Assembly: GCA_046757965.1 (NCBI GenBank)
Contig: JBHHZI010000045.1
Coordinates: 1-21,260 of the forward strand
Length of the DNA: 21,260 nucleotides
Reading direction: 5' to 3'
DNA from: JBHHZI01 sp046757965
GTDB lineage: Bacteria > Acidobacteriota > Polarisedimenticolia > SMYD01
Shown here piece after piece: positions 9,383 through 17,037 of this stretch. A program made the position numbers and the translations under genes. Each line of letters opens with the position of its first letter. Within the stretch, counting starts at the first letter, position 1. The notes under the pieces are model-generated. The model saw nothing but the letters and a program-made list of their open reading frames with translations, made no database searches and was not told the origin of the DNA.

Positions 9383-10918
9383 ATGCAGAAGAACGAGTTC
9401 AGCGACTTCGGTGGCATCATGGGCCGCGTCCTTGGCGGTGCACTGTCCCCGCGATCCCTGGTCACCGGCCTGAGCATCGGCGGCGTCGTGCTGGCCGCCA
9501 GCTTCGCGCTGTCGCAGAGCGACTCGGCGCATCTCGCGGCGCCGTTCGCGCAGGCGGTCGTGGCCCTGGCCCTTGCCCGGATCGCCATCAACGGCCGGTG
9601 GGGCGAATGGAGCGGCACGGTCTTCTCGTCGGCCGGCGGGAGCTGGCTCGAAGTCGTGGTGGTGGCGGGTCGCTACCTCACCCTCACCGTGGCGTGGATC
9701 CTCCCTCTGCTGGCCCTCGGACTGACGCCCGAGGCCACCGGCCAGGCGCTGGGCACGGCGATGCAAGGTGCCGGCGGGCAATTTGTTCTGGACCTCGCAC
9801 TGATCTATCTGGTCGGACTGTTCCTCACACCGCCGATCTTCCTGACGGTCTCGGTGGCCGCGGAGTCGTTTGGCGATCTGGTCTCCCCGCCTCACTGGCG
9901 GCGGCTGTTCGCCGGGCGCCTCACCGATCTGGCCGGCATTTACGTCGTCTATCTCGGCGCCCTGGGCGTGGTCGGATTCCTGGCCCTGCCGCTGGTGGCG
10001 ATGGTGTTCTTCCACAGCATGGAGCTGGGACTGGTGTGCGCCTGGGGAGCGGTGTCGTTCCTGGCCGGCGTCTCCATCGATGTGCTCGGGCGACTGTGCG
10101 GATTCTTCGCCTTCGGCGACTCTAGCCTCGAGCCCGGCGTCGAGGTCGGGCCTGCCGCCGGGCCTTCCCGGCCGGTGACCCACTCCTCCGCTGTCGCTCC
10201 GGCCTCCGGTGCATCGCCCGCCCCGGCGCCCGTGGTCCCCGCGCGGGTGGCGGCGGCCCCTGAGACCGCCGTGCAGACCGGCGCCGCGGTCCCGCCGCCG
10301 CGTACCAGCAGCGGCATCGCCCCGGCCGTGCCGCTCCAGTCCGGTGACGGACGCTCGCCCCTGCTCGACGCCAACGCACCGATTCGTGCTGCCTGGGTAC
10401 GGTTCGAGACCGACCCCGCCGCCGGTCTCGCGGAGATCACAGCGCTTCGTGACCGGCACGCGCCGCATCCCCAGATCCTTCATGCCCTGTGCCTGATGAC
10501 CCACCGCCTCGGCCGAGACGATCAGGCCGCCTCCCTCGCGGCCACGTCGATGCCTCTGTTCTTCGAGCGCGGCACCCTCGCACTGGCCACCGAGGTCTTC
10601 GAGACCATCCAGCCGTCCATCGCCTCGCTGGCACTCGACGGGGCCCAGACACTGGCGCTTGCGAACGCGCTGGCCCGGGCAGGACACCGCGCCTCGGCGG
10701 CCGGCATCTATGCCGCCGTCCTGCGGGACCACCCCGACGAGACGCGCGCCATCAAGGGACTGATGCAGATTGCCGATGTGCGCCTCCGCGATGACCGGCA
10801 ACCCGACGACGCCGCGCGGATCTATCGCTTTCTCCTCGACACCTGCGCCGAATCACCGCTGACGGAGTACATGCGGGAAGGTCTCGAGACCGCCGAGAAG
10901 CGACAGCGCACCCCCTGA
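9383..10918 (+). CDS. Multi-pass membrane protein with Ala/Pro linker and TPR-like C-terminus
   Basis: I do not recognise a named family. The 511 residues fall into three parts. Residues about 22-245 are hydrophobic with roughly five to six likely membrane segments (near 23-43, 50-68, 89-113, 133-157, 183-208 and 212-243). Residues about 246-330 are a linker rich in Ala, Pro, Val and Ser. Residues about 330-511 are helical and soluble-looking, with TPR-like stretches such as AAGIYAAVLRDHPDE near 439-453 and a following IYRFLLD unit. A tethered scaffold on the cytoplasmic face is a reasonable guess. I chose ATG 9383; the frame stays open to an ATG at 9236, but the extra 49 residues are Arg/Pro-rich and look non-coding. 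The ribosome site (GGGG at 9374-9377) is weak. It follows the M2 gene by 159 bases, so co-transcription is uncertain. Confidence 0.7.
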   Translation: MQKNEFSDFGGIMGRVLGGALSPRSLVTGLSIGGVVLAASFALSQSDSAHLAAPFAQAVVALALARIAINGRWGEWSGTVFSSAGGSWLEVVVVAGRYLTLTVAWILPLLALGLTPEATGQALGTAMQGAGGQFVLDLALIYLVGLFLTPPIFLTVSVAAESFGDLVSPPHWRRLFAGRLTDLAGIYVVYLGALGVVGFLALPLVAMVFFHSMELGLVCAWGAVSFLAGVSIDVLGRLCGFFAFGDSSLEPGVEVGPAAGPSRPVTHSSAVAPASGASPAPAPVVPARVAAAPETAVQTGAAVPPPRTSSGIAPAVPLQSGDGRSPLLDANAPIRAAWVRFETDPAAGLAEITALRDRHAPHPQILHALCLMTHRLGRDDQAASLAATSMPLFFERGTLALATEVFETIQPSIASLALDGAQTLALANALARAGHRASAAGIYAAVLRDHPDETRAIKGLMQIADVRLRDDRQPDDAARIYRFLLDTCAESPLTEYMREGLETAEKRQRTP

Positions 10919-10961
10919 CGCGACCCTCCCACCCATGGTCGAGGTCGAACTCCGGCGGGCC

Positions 10962-10981
10962 GTGGCGGGACCCTCTGCCAC
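10962..10981 (+). terminator. Weak hairpin after the membrane protein gene
   Basis: GTGGC (10962-10966) and GCCAC (10977-10981) pair with a 10-base loop, 44 bases after the stop at 10918. There is no T-run. It ends just before the candidate promoter of the amidase gene. Confidence 0.2.
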
Positions 10982-10985
10982 CCCG

Positions 10986-10994
10986 TGGTATGCT
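10986..10994 (+). promoter_or_regulatory. Candidate extended -10 promoter for the amidase operon
   Basis: TGGTATGCT fits an extended -10 (TGn plus TATGCT). A transcript would begin near 11001 and carry AGGAGAGG (11010-11017) before ATG 11021. No recognisable -35 lies 17 bases upstream, which extended -10 promoters tolerate. Confidence 0.4.
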
Positions 10995-11020
10995 GCCGCG
11001 CATTCCCGCAGGAGAGGACC

Positions 11021-12796
11021 ATGGACCGTGTCGAGCGCAGCGAGAATCATTGCGGGGCGGTGGGTCGTCGCTCCATCCTGAAGGTTCTGTCGGCGGCGGG
11101 CGTCGGGTCCGCCGTCTTCGGCCGCGCCGTGGTGGCCCTGGCCGCGGACAAGGCACCCATCACCGCGAAGATGCTCCAGCAGGCCGAATGGATCTCCGGC
11201 CTGACCCTCTCGGACGAGAAGCGCAAGATGATGCTCGACGGCCTGAGCGAGGCCGCCGGGGACTACACTCGCCTCCGGGCCGTGACCATCGACAACAGCG
11301 TCCCGCCTGCGGTGCAGTTTGCTGCCGACCCGTTCCAGGCGCACGGCCAGCCGGCGGGCCGTGGCCGGGTGGTCCCCATCGAGACGTCGCCCGGCCGCCT
11401 GCCCGCATCCCCGGAAGATCTTGCCTTCGCGCGGGTGCACGAGCTGGGCCCGCTGATCCGCGACCGCCAGATCTCGTCGCGCGAGTTGACTCGGCTGTAT
11501 CTCGACCGGCTCGCCACCTACGACCCGGTCCTGCGCTGTGTGATCACCCTGACGCGCGATCTGGCCCTTGCCCAGGCTGACCGCGCCGATCGCGCCATCG
11601 CCGCCGGAGAGTACCGCGGTCCACTGCACGGGATTCCCTGGGGCGCCAAGGACCTCCTGTCGGTGCCGGGCTACCGGACGACCTGGGGAGCCGCGCCCTA
11701 CAAGGACCAGCAACGTCCGGAGACGGCCACGGCCGCCCGGCGCCTGGAAGACGCCGGCGCCGTGCTGGTGGCCAAGACCTCTCTCGGCGCGCTGGCGTGG
11801 GGCGATGTCTGGTTCGATGCCACGACGAAGAACCCGTGGAACAAGGAACAGGGTTCTTCCGGCTCCTCCGCCGGTTCGGCGTCGGCCACCGCGGCCGGGC
11901 TGGTCGGCTTCGCGCTCGGCACCGAGACCCTCGGCAGCATCGTCTCGCCGTCGACCCGGTGCGGCGCCACGGGTCTGCGCCCCACGTTCGGGCGGGTCAG
12001 CCGGCATGGCGCCATGGCGCTGTCCTGGAGCATGGACAAGATCGGCCCGATCACGCGGTCGGTCGAGGACTGCGCCCTGGTCTTCTCGGCCCTGCACGGC
12101 GCTGACGGGCTCGACCCGGCGGCGGTGGACCGGCCGTTCTCGTGGCCGTTCAGGCGGGACATCCGCACGCTGCGTGTGGGCTACGTTCCCGATCTGTTCG
12201 AGGATACGCGCGCCGAAGGCATCGAGGATGAGGAGGCGCGAGAACGATTCCTCGAGTGGCGCGAGTTCGATCGCCGCACGCTGAAGGAACTCGAGGGCCT
12301 CGGCCTGGACCTCGTCCCGATCGAGCTGCCGTCCACCTATCCGGTGGACGCGCTCGGTCTCATCCTCACGGCCGAGGCCGCCACCGCGTTCGACGAGCTC
12401 ACGCGTTCCGGCAAGGACGACCTGCTGACGCGCCAGATCGAGAACGCCTGGCCCAACGTCTTCCGCCTCGGCCAGATGATCCCCGCGGTGGAGTACCTGC
12501 GGGCCAACCGCATCCGTCACCTGGTGATGCGGGAGATGGAGGACCTGATGAAGCAGGTCGACCTGTACGTGACGCCGAGCTTCGGGGGAGTCAACCTGCT
12601 GCTCACCAATCTCACGGGACATCCGCAGGTGGTGCTTCCCAACGGGTTCCGGGCATCCGACGGGACGCCGACCAGCATCACCTTCACCGGCCGCCTGTAC
12701 GGCGAGACCGAGCTGCTGGCGGTGGCTCACGCCTATCAGGAGGCCACCGGGTTCCATCTTCGCCGGCCACCCATGGAGACCCTGAAGACGTCGTGA
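11021..12796 (+). CDS. Tat-exported amidase (amidase signature family)
   Basis: A Ser-cisSer-Lys hydrolase of 591 residues that would cleave a carboxamide outside the cytoplasm. The N-terminus carries a twin-arginine motif GRRSILK followed by a hydrophobic segment (about 20-45), typical of Tat export. A leading region (about 50-140) precedes the amidase core. Catalytic residues are K210 in WGAKDL, the cis-Ser S282 in the GSSGSSAGS loop and nucleophile S306 in ETLGS, with the usual 24-residue spacing of the two serines. The family glycines follow (CGATGLRPTFGRVS). ATG 11021 was chosen for the AGGAGAGG upstream; an in-frame ATG at 10985 would displace the Tat motif and lacks a site. It heads a three-gene unit, with the SDR gene one base downstream. 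GatA is excluded by the export signal and lack of GatB/GatC; the substrate is unknown. Confidence 0.92.
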   Translation: MDRVERSENHCGAVGRRSILKVLSAAGVGSAVFGRAVVALAADKAPITAKMLQQAEWISGLTLSDEKRKMMLDGLSEAAGDYTRLRAVTIDNSVPPAVQFAADPFQAHGQPAGRGRVVPIETSPGRLPASPEDLAFARVHELGPLIRDRQISSRELTRLYLDRLATYDPVLRCVITLTRDLALAQADRADRAIAAGEYRGPLHGIPWGAKDLLSVPGYRTTWGAAPYKDQQRPETATAARRLEDAGAVLVAKTSLGALAWGDVWFDATTKNPWNKEQGSSGSSAGSASATAAGLVGFALGTETLGSIVSPSTRCGATGLRPTFGRVSRHGAMALSWSMDKIGPITRSVEDCALVFSALHGADGLDPAAVDRPFSWPFRRDIRTLRVGYVPDLFEDTRAEGIEDEEARERFLEWREFDRRTLKELEGLGLDLVPIELPSTYPVDALGLILTAEAATAFDELTRSGKDDLLTRQIENAWPNVFRLGQMIPAVEYLRANRIRHLVMREMEDLMKQVDLYVTPSFGGVNLLLTNLTGHPQVVLPNGFRASDGTPTSITFTGRLYGETELLAVAHAYQEATGFHLRRPPMETLKTS

Positions 12797-12797
12797 C

Positions 12798-13619
12798 ATG
12801 GAAACGGATCTGGCTCAGCGCGTTGTCATGATCACCGGCGCCTCGGGCGGCATCGGCTCGGCCACCGCCCGGGCCTTCGCCGGCGAGGGCGCACGACTCG
12901 TCCTCCACGCCCACTCACGCCTGGATGCCGCTGTCTCGCTGGCGGGCGATCTGTCCACCGAGAGCCTGGCCATCGGCGCGGATCTACGCTCCGAGGACGA
13001 GGTCGCGAACCTGTTCGCCCGGGCCGAGGAGCGCTTCGGCGTCATCGACGTGCTGGTCGCCAACGCCGGCATCTGGCCGGAGGCGGAGGCGGACATCGGC
13101 TCGATGAGTCTCGCCCGCTGGGAGCAGGTCGTGGCCACCAACCAGACGTCGGTGTTTCTCTGCGCCCGTGGCTTCTTCGACCATCTCCGGCGGCACGCGG
13201 CGACGGACCCCGCCCTGATCCTCGTGGGCTCCACCGCGGCCGTCTTCGGTGAGGCCGGGCATGCCGCCTACGCCGCCTCGAAGGCAGCGATCACGTTCGG
13301 CCTGACCCGTTCCCTGAAGAACGAGATCGTCCACCTGGCGCCACGGGGCCGGGTCAACGCGGTCTGTCCCGGCTGGACGCGCACCCCCATGGCCGCTGCC
13401 GGCCTGGCGGACGCGGCCGCCGTGGAGCGGGTTCTTGACACCCGGCCCCTGCGGAGCATCGCCGAGCCCGCCGACATCGCGCGTGCCATCGTGTTCCTCG
13501 CCTCCTCCCGCCTCGCGGGACATATCACCGGCCAGATCCTGACGGTCGCCGGCGGCATGGAGGGCCGCCGTCTGGATCGCGACGAACCCACCGCCGCGCC
13601 GACCGGTCCGACGCACTGA
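12798..13619 (+). CDS. Short-chain dehydrogenase/reductase (SDR)
   Basis: A classical SDR of 273 residues, cytoplasmic, that oxidises or reduces a hydroxyl or carbonyl group with NAD(P). The cofactor motif TGASGGIG spans 13-20 and NAG sits at 89-91. The catalytic tetrad is N115, S145, Y158 and K162, and the PGW motif follows at 191-193. Length is about 20 residues over the family norm because of a Pro/Thr-rich tail after residue 256. The residue after the second beta strand (AHSRLD) lacks the Asp that fixes NAD, so NADP use is possible. The best annotated relatives by motif are FabG-like 3-oxoacyl reductases, but nothing here shows fatty acid synthesis. It starts one base after the amidase stop, suggesting translational coupling. 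The substrate is not predictable. Confidence 0.92.
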   Translation: METDLAQRVVMITGASGGIGSATARAFAGEGARLVLHAHSRLDAAVSLAGDLSTESLAIGADLRSEDEVANLFARAEERFGVIDVLVANAGIWPEAEADIGSMSLARWEQVVATNQTSVFLCARGFFDHLRRHAATDPALILVGSTAAVFGEAGHAAYAASKAAITFGLTRSLKNEIVHLAPRGRVNAVCPGWTRTPMAAAGLADAAAVERVLDTRPLRSIAEPADIARAIVFLASSRLAGHITGQILTVAGGMEGRRLDRDEPTAAPTGPTH

Positions 13620-13621
13620 TC

Positions 13622-14011
13622 ATGGTCCAACGCCGCGAGGAACGACGCCTCCCTCGCGCCGGCGAGCGCGTGCACGGCGATGTGCAGGGTCCCCGGCGCA
13701 AGGCGTGGGACGCCGTCTACGCGCTGGTGCGGCGCATTCCCGCGGGCCGGGTCATGACCTACGGCCAGATCGCCACGGCGCTGGCCGGTAACCTGTCGCC
13801 CCGTGCCGTCGGCTGGGCGCTGCACGGCTGCCCGGACGACGTCCCGTGGCAGCGCGTGGTCAACGCCTCCGGGGGCTGCTCGACCGAGAGACTGCCTGAC
13901 GTGCCGCCCGGCCTGCAACGTCACCTGCTGGAGAAGGAGGGCGTGACGTTTCGCGCCAACGACACCCTCGACCTCGACACGTACCGCTGGGCGCCACCCC
14001 GCCGGCCGTGA
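13622..14011 (+). CDS. Alkyltransferase-like (ATL) DNA repair protein
   Basis: A 129-residue relative of O6-alkylguanine-DNA alkyltransferase. Where active enzymes have PCHRV, this protein has PWQRV (W76), the Cys-to-Trp change that defines one ATL group. Such proteins cannot take up the alkyl group; in studied cases they bind O6-alkylguanine, flip it and flag it for nucleotide excision repair. The DNA-binding features remain: the helix-turn-helix region with Y47 (TYGQIA), the arginine finger R61 in SPRAVGWAL, and the NASGG stretch. The extra 24 residues at the N-terminus are Arg-rich and not part of the fold. It starts two bases after the SDR stop, in another frame, as last gene of the amidase unit. 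Why a repair protein shares a transcript with an exported amidase is not evident. Confidence 0.92.
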   Translation: MVQRREERRLPRAGERVHGDVQGPRRKAWDAVYALVRRIPAGRVMTYGQIATALAGNLSPRAVGWALHGCPDDVPWQRVVNASGGCSTERLPDVPPGLQRHLLEKEGVTFRANDTLDLDTYRWAPPRRP

Positions 14012-14043
14012 CGACCTCGGTGCCCTCCGGTGTCGTGGTCGTC
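14010..14043. terminator. Inverted repeat between convergent ATL and GGT genes
   Basis: GACGACC (14010-14016) pairs perfectly with GGTCGTC (14037-14043) around a 20-base loop. The left arm overlaps the ATL stop, and the repeat fills most of the 44-base gap before the minus-strand GGT stop. There is no T-run, so a two-way terminator is only a positional guess. Confidence 0.3.
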
Positions 14044-14055
14044 GGGTGGCGTCGA

Positions 14056-15753
14056 TCAGTACCCCGCGGCCTGGCCATCCTTGCGGCTCTCCGAGGCGCC
14101 GATGTAGACCTCGTGGACCGGGTCCCATCGAATCGCCTGGTAGCCTCCGTACGGTCCCACCGCGGCACTGACGGTGTGCCCCATCTTCACCAGTTCCCGG
14201 ATGGATGAATACGGAATCCCCGATTCCAGGTGGACCTCCCCGCCGTCACTCATGCGCTCCCCGGTCGGCTGGGACGATCCCGTATGGACGATGCGCGGCG
14301 CATCTCCGGCCTCCTGCAGGTTCATGCCGAAGTCGATCAGGTTGACCAGGATCTGGACGTGGGCCTGAGGTTGCGTCGCGCCGCCCATCACACCGAAGCT
14401 CAGGTACGGGACGTTGTTTCGGGTGACGAAGGCCGGGATGATGGTGTGAAACGGTCGCTTGCCGGGCGCGTAGGTATTGAACCGTCCGGGCGTCAGGTCG
14501 AAGAGCTCACCGCGATCCTGGAAGATGAATCCCAGACCGGGTGACATGCCGGACCCCATCCCGCGGTAGTTACTCTGGATGAGGGAGACCATCATGCCAT
14601 CGCGGTCGGCCGTGGTGAGATAGACGGTGTCCCCGCCCGCGGTTGCCAGCGGGTCTCCCGGCTCCACGACGCGGCGCGCCCGGTGGGGATCGATCTGTTC
14701 TCGCCGTTCCGCGGCATACTCCGGAGAGATGAGGCGGACAACGGGAATGTCGTTGAACTCCGGGTCGGCATAGAAGCGCGCCCGATCCTCGAAGGCGAGT
14801 TTCTTCGCCTCGACGAAGTGATGGATGTAGGCCGCACTGCCGAACCCCATGCCCCTGATGTCGAACCCCTCGAGAATGTTGAGCATCTGGAGGGCGGCGA
14901 TGCCCTGTCCGTTGGGCGGCAACTCCCAGACCTCGTAACCCCGGTAGGTGGTGGACACGGGCTGCACCCATTCCGAGTGATGCGCCGCCAGATCCTCGTA
15001 GCGCAGAAAACCGCCGTTGGCCTTCATGTACGCATCCATCGTACGGGCCAGCTCTCCCCGATAGAACACGTCGCGGCCGCCGGCGGCGATCTTCTCGTAG
15101 GTATCCGCGAGACGCGTGTTGCGGAAGATCTCACCCTTCGCCGGCGCCCGGCCGCCCGGCATGAACGTCTGCGAGAAACCGGGCCACTTCTTCAGAACCG
15201 GCACGCTCAGTTGCCAGTAGTAGCCGATGACCTCCGTCAGCGGAAATCCTTCCCGGGCATAGCGAATGGCCGGCGCCAGCGTCGCGACCATGGAGAGCTT
15301 GCCGAACCGCTGGTGCAGCTCGAACCAGCCGTCCACCGCTCCCGGAACCGTGACCGGCAGGGGACCGTGGGGTGGAATGTGGGTCAGGCCGCGCCGCGCG
15401 AACTCCTCCAGCGTCAGCCCGGCCGGCGACCGGCCGCTGGCGTTGAGTCCGTACAGGCGTCGCGTCTCGGGGTCCCACACGATGGCGAACAGGTCACCGC
15501 CGATCCCGGACCCGGTCGGTTCCACCAGGCCGAGCATGGCGTTGGCGGCGATGGCGGCATCAACTGCATTGCCGCCCGCCTTGAGGACGTCCAGCGCCAC
15601 CTGGGTCGCCAGCGGGTGGCTGGTCGCCGCCATGCCATGCGTGGCGATCACCTCGGAGCGGGTCGCGAACAGGCGTCCCGTGATGCGGTCCTGTGCCGGA
15701 CTGGTCGCCACCGTCACCATCAGCGCCGCCAGCGTGATCAGCGTCTTCTTCAT
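14056..15753 (-). CDS. Gamma-glutamyltransferase, exported
   Basis: An Ntn-hydrolase of 565 residues that would split gamma-glutamyl compounds such as glutathione in the periplasm or outside. A Sec signal peptide spans 1-20 (MKKTLIT start, likely cut after SPA). The precursor should cleave itself before T376 in GGDTVYLT, giving a large subunit of about 375 and a small one of about 190 residues; the T376 side is followed by the usual IQSNYRGMGS. GGATQPQAHVQ (late in the small subunit) fits the GGT branch with the QPQ motif, which includes cephalosporin-acylase-like members. LNASGRSPAG supplies the Arg near the substrate carboxylate. ATG 15753 is chosen because GGAG lies 8 bases upstream; GTG 15762 would be too close to that site. 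It is a single minus-strand gene between plus-strand units. The exact substrate is unknown. Confidence 0.93.
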   Translation of the reverse strand: MKKTLITLAALMVTVATSPAQDRITGRLFATRSEVIATHGMAATSHPLATQVALDVLKAGGNAVDAAIAANAMLGLVEPTGSGIGGDLFAIVWDPETRRLYGLNASGRSPAGLTLEEFARRGLTHIPPHGPLPVTVPGAVDGWFELHQRFGKLSMVATLAPAIRYAREGFPLTEVIGYYWQLSVPVLKKWPGFSQTFMPGGRAPAKGEIFRNTRLADTYEKIAAGGRDVFYRGELARTMDAYMKANGGFLRYEDLAAHHSEWVQPVSTTYRGYEVWELPPNGQGIAALQMLNILEGFDIRGMGFGSAAYIHHFVEAKKLAFEDRARFYADPEFNDIPVVRLISPEYAAERREQIDPHRARRVVEPGDPLATAGGDTVYLTTADRDGMMVSLIQSNYRGMGSGMSPGLGFIFQDRGELFDLTPGRFNTYAPGKRPFHTIIPAFVTRNNVPYLSFGVMGGATQPQAHVQILVNLIDFGMNLQEAGDAPRIVHTGSSQPTGERMSDGGEVHLESGIPYSSIRELVKMGHTVSAAVGPYGGYQAIRWDPVHEVYIGASESRKDGQAAGY

Positions 15754-16064
15754 GACACCCACTCCTCTTCAGGCATGATCCACCCGTCCACCACGCGCCT
15801 CCCGCGCCCCGCGGCGCCTCGCGGGCTCGCTCACGTTTGCGCTTCAGGATAGGCGGTCCGGCCCGGTTCCACCAGTGACCGGCGGCCTGCCGGCAGGAAG
15901 AAACGCGGGTTTGGCCCCGCCCGGGCTGGCGATTGACGCATCGAGGCCCCATGGTGACGGGAGGACCCGGTGTCCGGCGGCTTGACGCCCCCCCCGACCT
16001 CGCGTTACATGAACGCGCACGCACAACCGCGGGGGAGCCGGAACCCGCAGGAGAATCGCGCTTG
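15754..16064. other. Divergent intergenic region (311 bases)
   Basis: This gap separates the GGT gene from the S1C protease gene. The left part (about 15801-15825) holds CCCGCG and CGCGGG as an inverted repeat in the GGT leader. The right part contains the candidate promoter at 15982-16010. An in-frame extension of the protease upstream to an ATG at 15933 exists but encodes Arg/Pro-rich sequence ahead of a clear signal peptide. I see no small gene or RNA. Confidence 0.6.
15982..16010 (+). promoter_or_regulatory. Candidate sigma70-like promoter of the secreted-protein unit
   Basis: TTGACG (15982-15987, five of six to consensus) and TTACAT (16005-16010) are separated by 17 bases. Transcription would start near 16017, leaving a leader of about 48 bases with GGAGA at 16050-16054. 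The -10 is mediocre. Confidence 0.4.
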
Positions 16065-17033
16065 ATGACGAAACACCTCGTTGCCACGCTGGTCGCCGTG
16101 TTCGCGACGATGTCGGCCCAGGTCGGCGCCGCGTCGCCGCCGATCATCCACCTGCGGGACGGCAGCCGGCTCCAGGGCGAGATCCTCAAGCAGGAATCCG
16201 ATCGCGTCGTGGTGGATCTCGGCTTCACCGTGCTCATCGTGCCCGCCGACGAGATCGATCACATCGCCCGCGGCAGTGTCGACGCCCCGCCGGAGGGCGG
16301 CGACGAGTCCGGCGAGGCACTGTACCGGGTGGCCCCCGCACAGCCGGAACTCACGGTCAAGGAGAATCTCGCGCGTTGCGCCGAGGCGATCGTGGAGGTC
16401 CGGACGCCCACCGGTCTCGGGTCCGGCTTCATCATCAGTCCCGCGGGACATGTCATCACCAACGATCACGTCATCGCCGGGGAGAGACGCCTGTCCGTGA
16501 CCGTCTTCCGCCATCACGCACAGCAGCTCGACAAGGTCCAGATTCATGACGTGCGGATCATCGCCACCGATCCCCACAGCGATCTGGCGCTCCTGAAGAT
16601 CGACGCCGACGATGCGGCCCCGTTCGCCACCGTTCCTCTGGGGAATTCCAGCCGCATCCGGCAGGGACAACCGGTGTTCGCCGTCGGGAGCCCGCTGGGC
16701 CTGGAGCGCAGCGTCTCGGAAGGCATCATCAGCCTGAAGAACCGGCCGGTGGACGGCCGTCTCATGGTCCAGAGCACGACGCAGCTCAACCCCGGCAACT
16801 CGGGCGGGCCGTTGCTCGACCTGCGGGGCCACGTGGTGGGCGTCAACAATCTCAAGGTGGCCGCCGCCGGCGTGGAGGGCCTGAGTTTTTCCATCCCGGT
16901 GAATGTCCTCAAGTTCTTTATCGAGAATCTCGACGCGTTCGCCTTCGACCCCCGGAATCCGAACGCCGGGTTCCGCTACCTCGAGCCGCCCCGGCCCCAG
17001 GACCCGCCGGGGCCCTCCCCTCATGGAGAGTGA
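16065..17033 (+). CDS. Exported S1C trypsin-like serine protease with N-terminal small beta domain, no PDZ
   Basis: A 322-residue HtrA/Deg-type protease, exported by a Sec signal (about 1-22). Residues 27-70 form a short strand-rich module (LRDGSRLQGEI, then a VPADEIDHI end) resembling Sm/SH3-like add-ons of secreted proteins. The catalytic triad is H135 in TNDHVI, D173 in HSDLALL and S246 in NPGNSGGP. The sequence ends about 50 residues after the catalytic domain with a Pro-rich tail, so the PDZ domains of DegP/DegS are missing; recognition may lie in the N-terminal module or a partner protein. ATG 16065 is preceded by GGAGA at 16050-16054; TTG 16062 is an alternative start two bases nearer the usual spacing. 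It heads the three-gene secreted unit, with the next gene following directly at its stop. Confidence 0.88.
   Translation: MTKHLVATLVAVFATMSAQVGAASPPIIHLRDGSRLQGEILKQESDRVVVDLGFTVLIVPADEIDHIARGSVDAPPEGGDESGEALYRVAPAQPELTVKENLARCAEAIVEVRTPTGLGSGFIISPAGHVITNDHVIAGERRLSVTVFRHHAQQLDKVQIHDVRIIATDPHSDLALLKIDADDAAPFATVPLGNSSRIRQGQPVFAVGSPLGLERSVSEGIISLKNRPVDGRLMVQSTTQLNPGNSGGPLLDLRGHVVGVNNLKVAAAGVEGLSFSIPVNVLKFFIENLDAFAFDPRNPNAGFRYLEPPRPQDPPGPSPHGE
17025..17030 (+). promoter_or_regulatory. Shine-Dalgarno GGAGAG before GTG 17038
   Basis: The site lies 7 bases before GTG 17038 and within the last codons of the protease gene. It favours GTG 17038 over the ATG at 17023, and gives a start MRRPTKLLL typical of a signal peptide. 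Confidence 0.5.
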
Positions 17034-17037
17034 CGCC

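Noticed and set aside
11021..12796. GatA subunit of Glu-tRNA(Gln) amidotransferase
   Set aside because: It carries a Tat signal and has no gatB or gatC neighbours.
13622..14011. Active O6-methylguanine-DNA methyltransferase
   Set aside because: The acceptor Cys of PCHRV is replaced by Trp76, so alkyl transfer cannot occur as in MGMT.
16065..17033. DegP/DegS (HtrA) orthologue
   Set aside because: There is no PDZ domain and there is an additional N-terminal module; only the S1C catalytic domain is shared.
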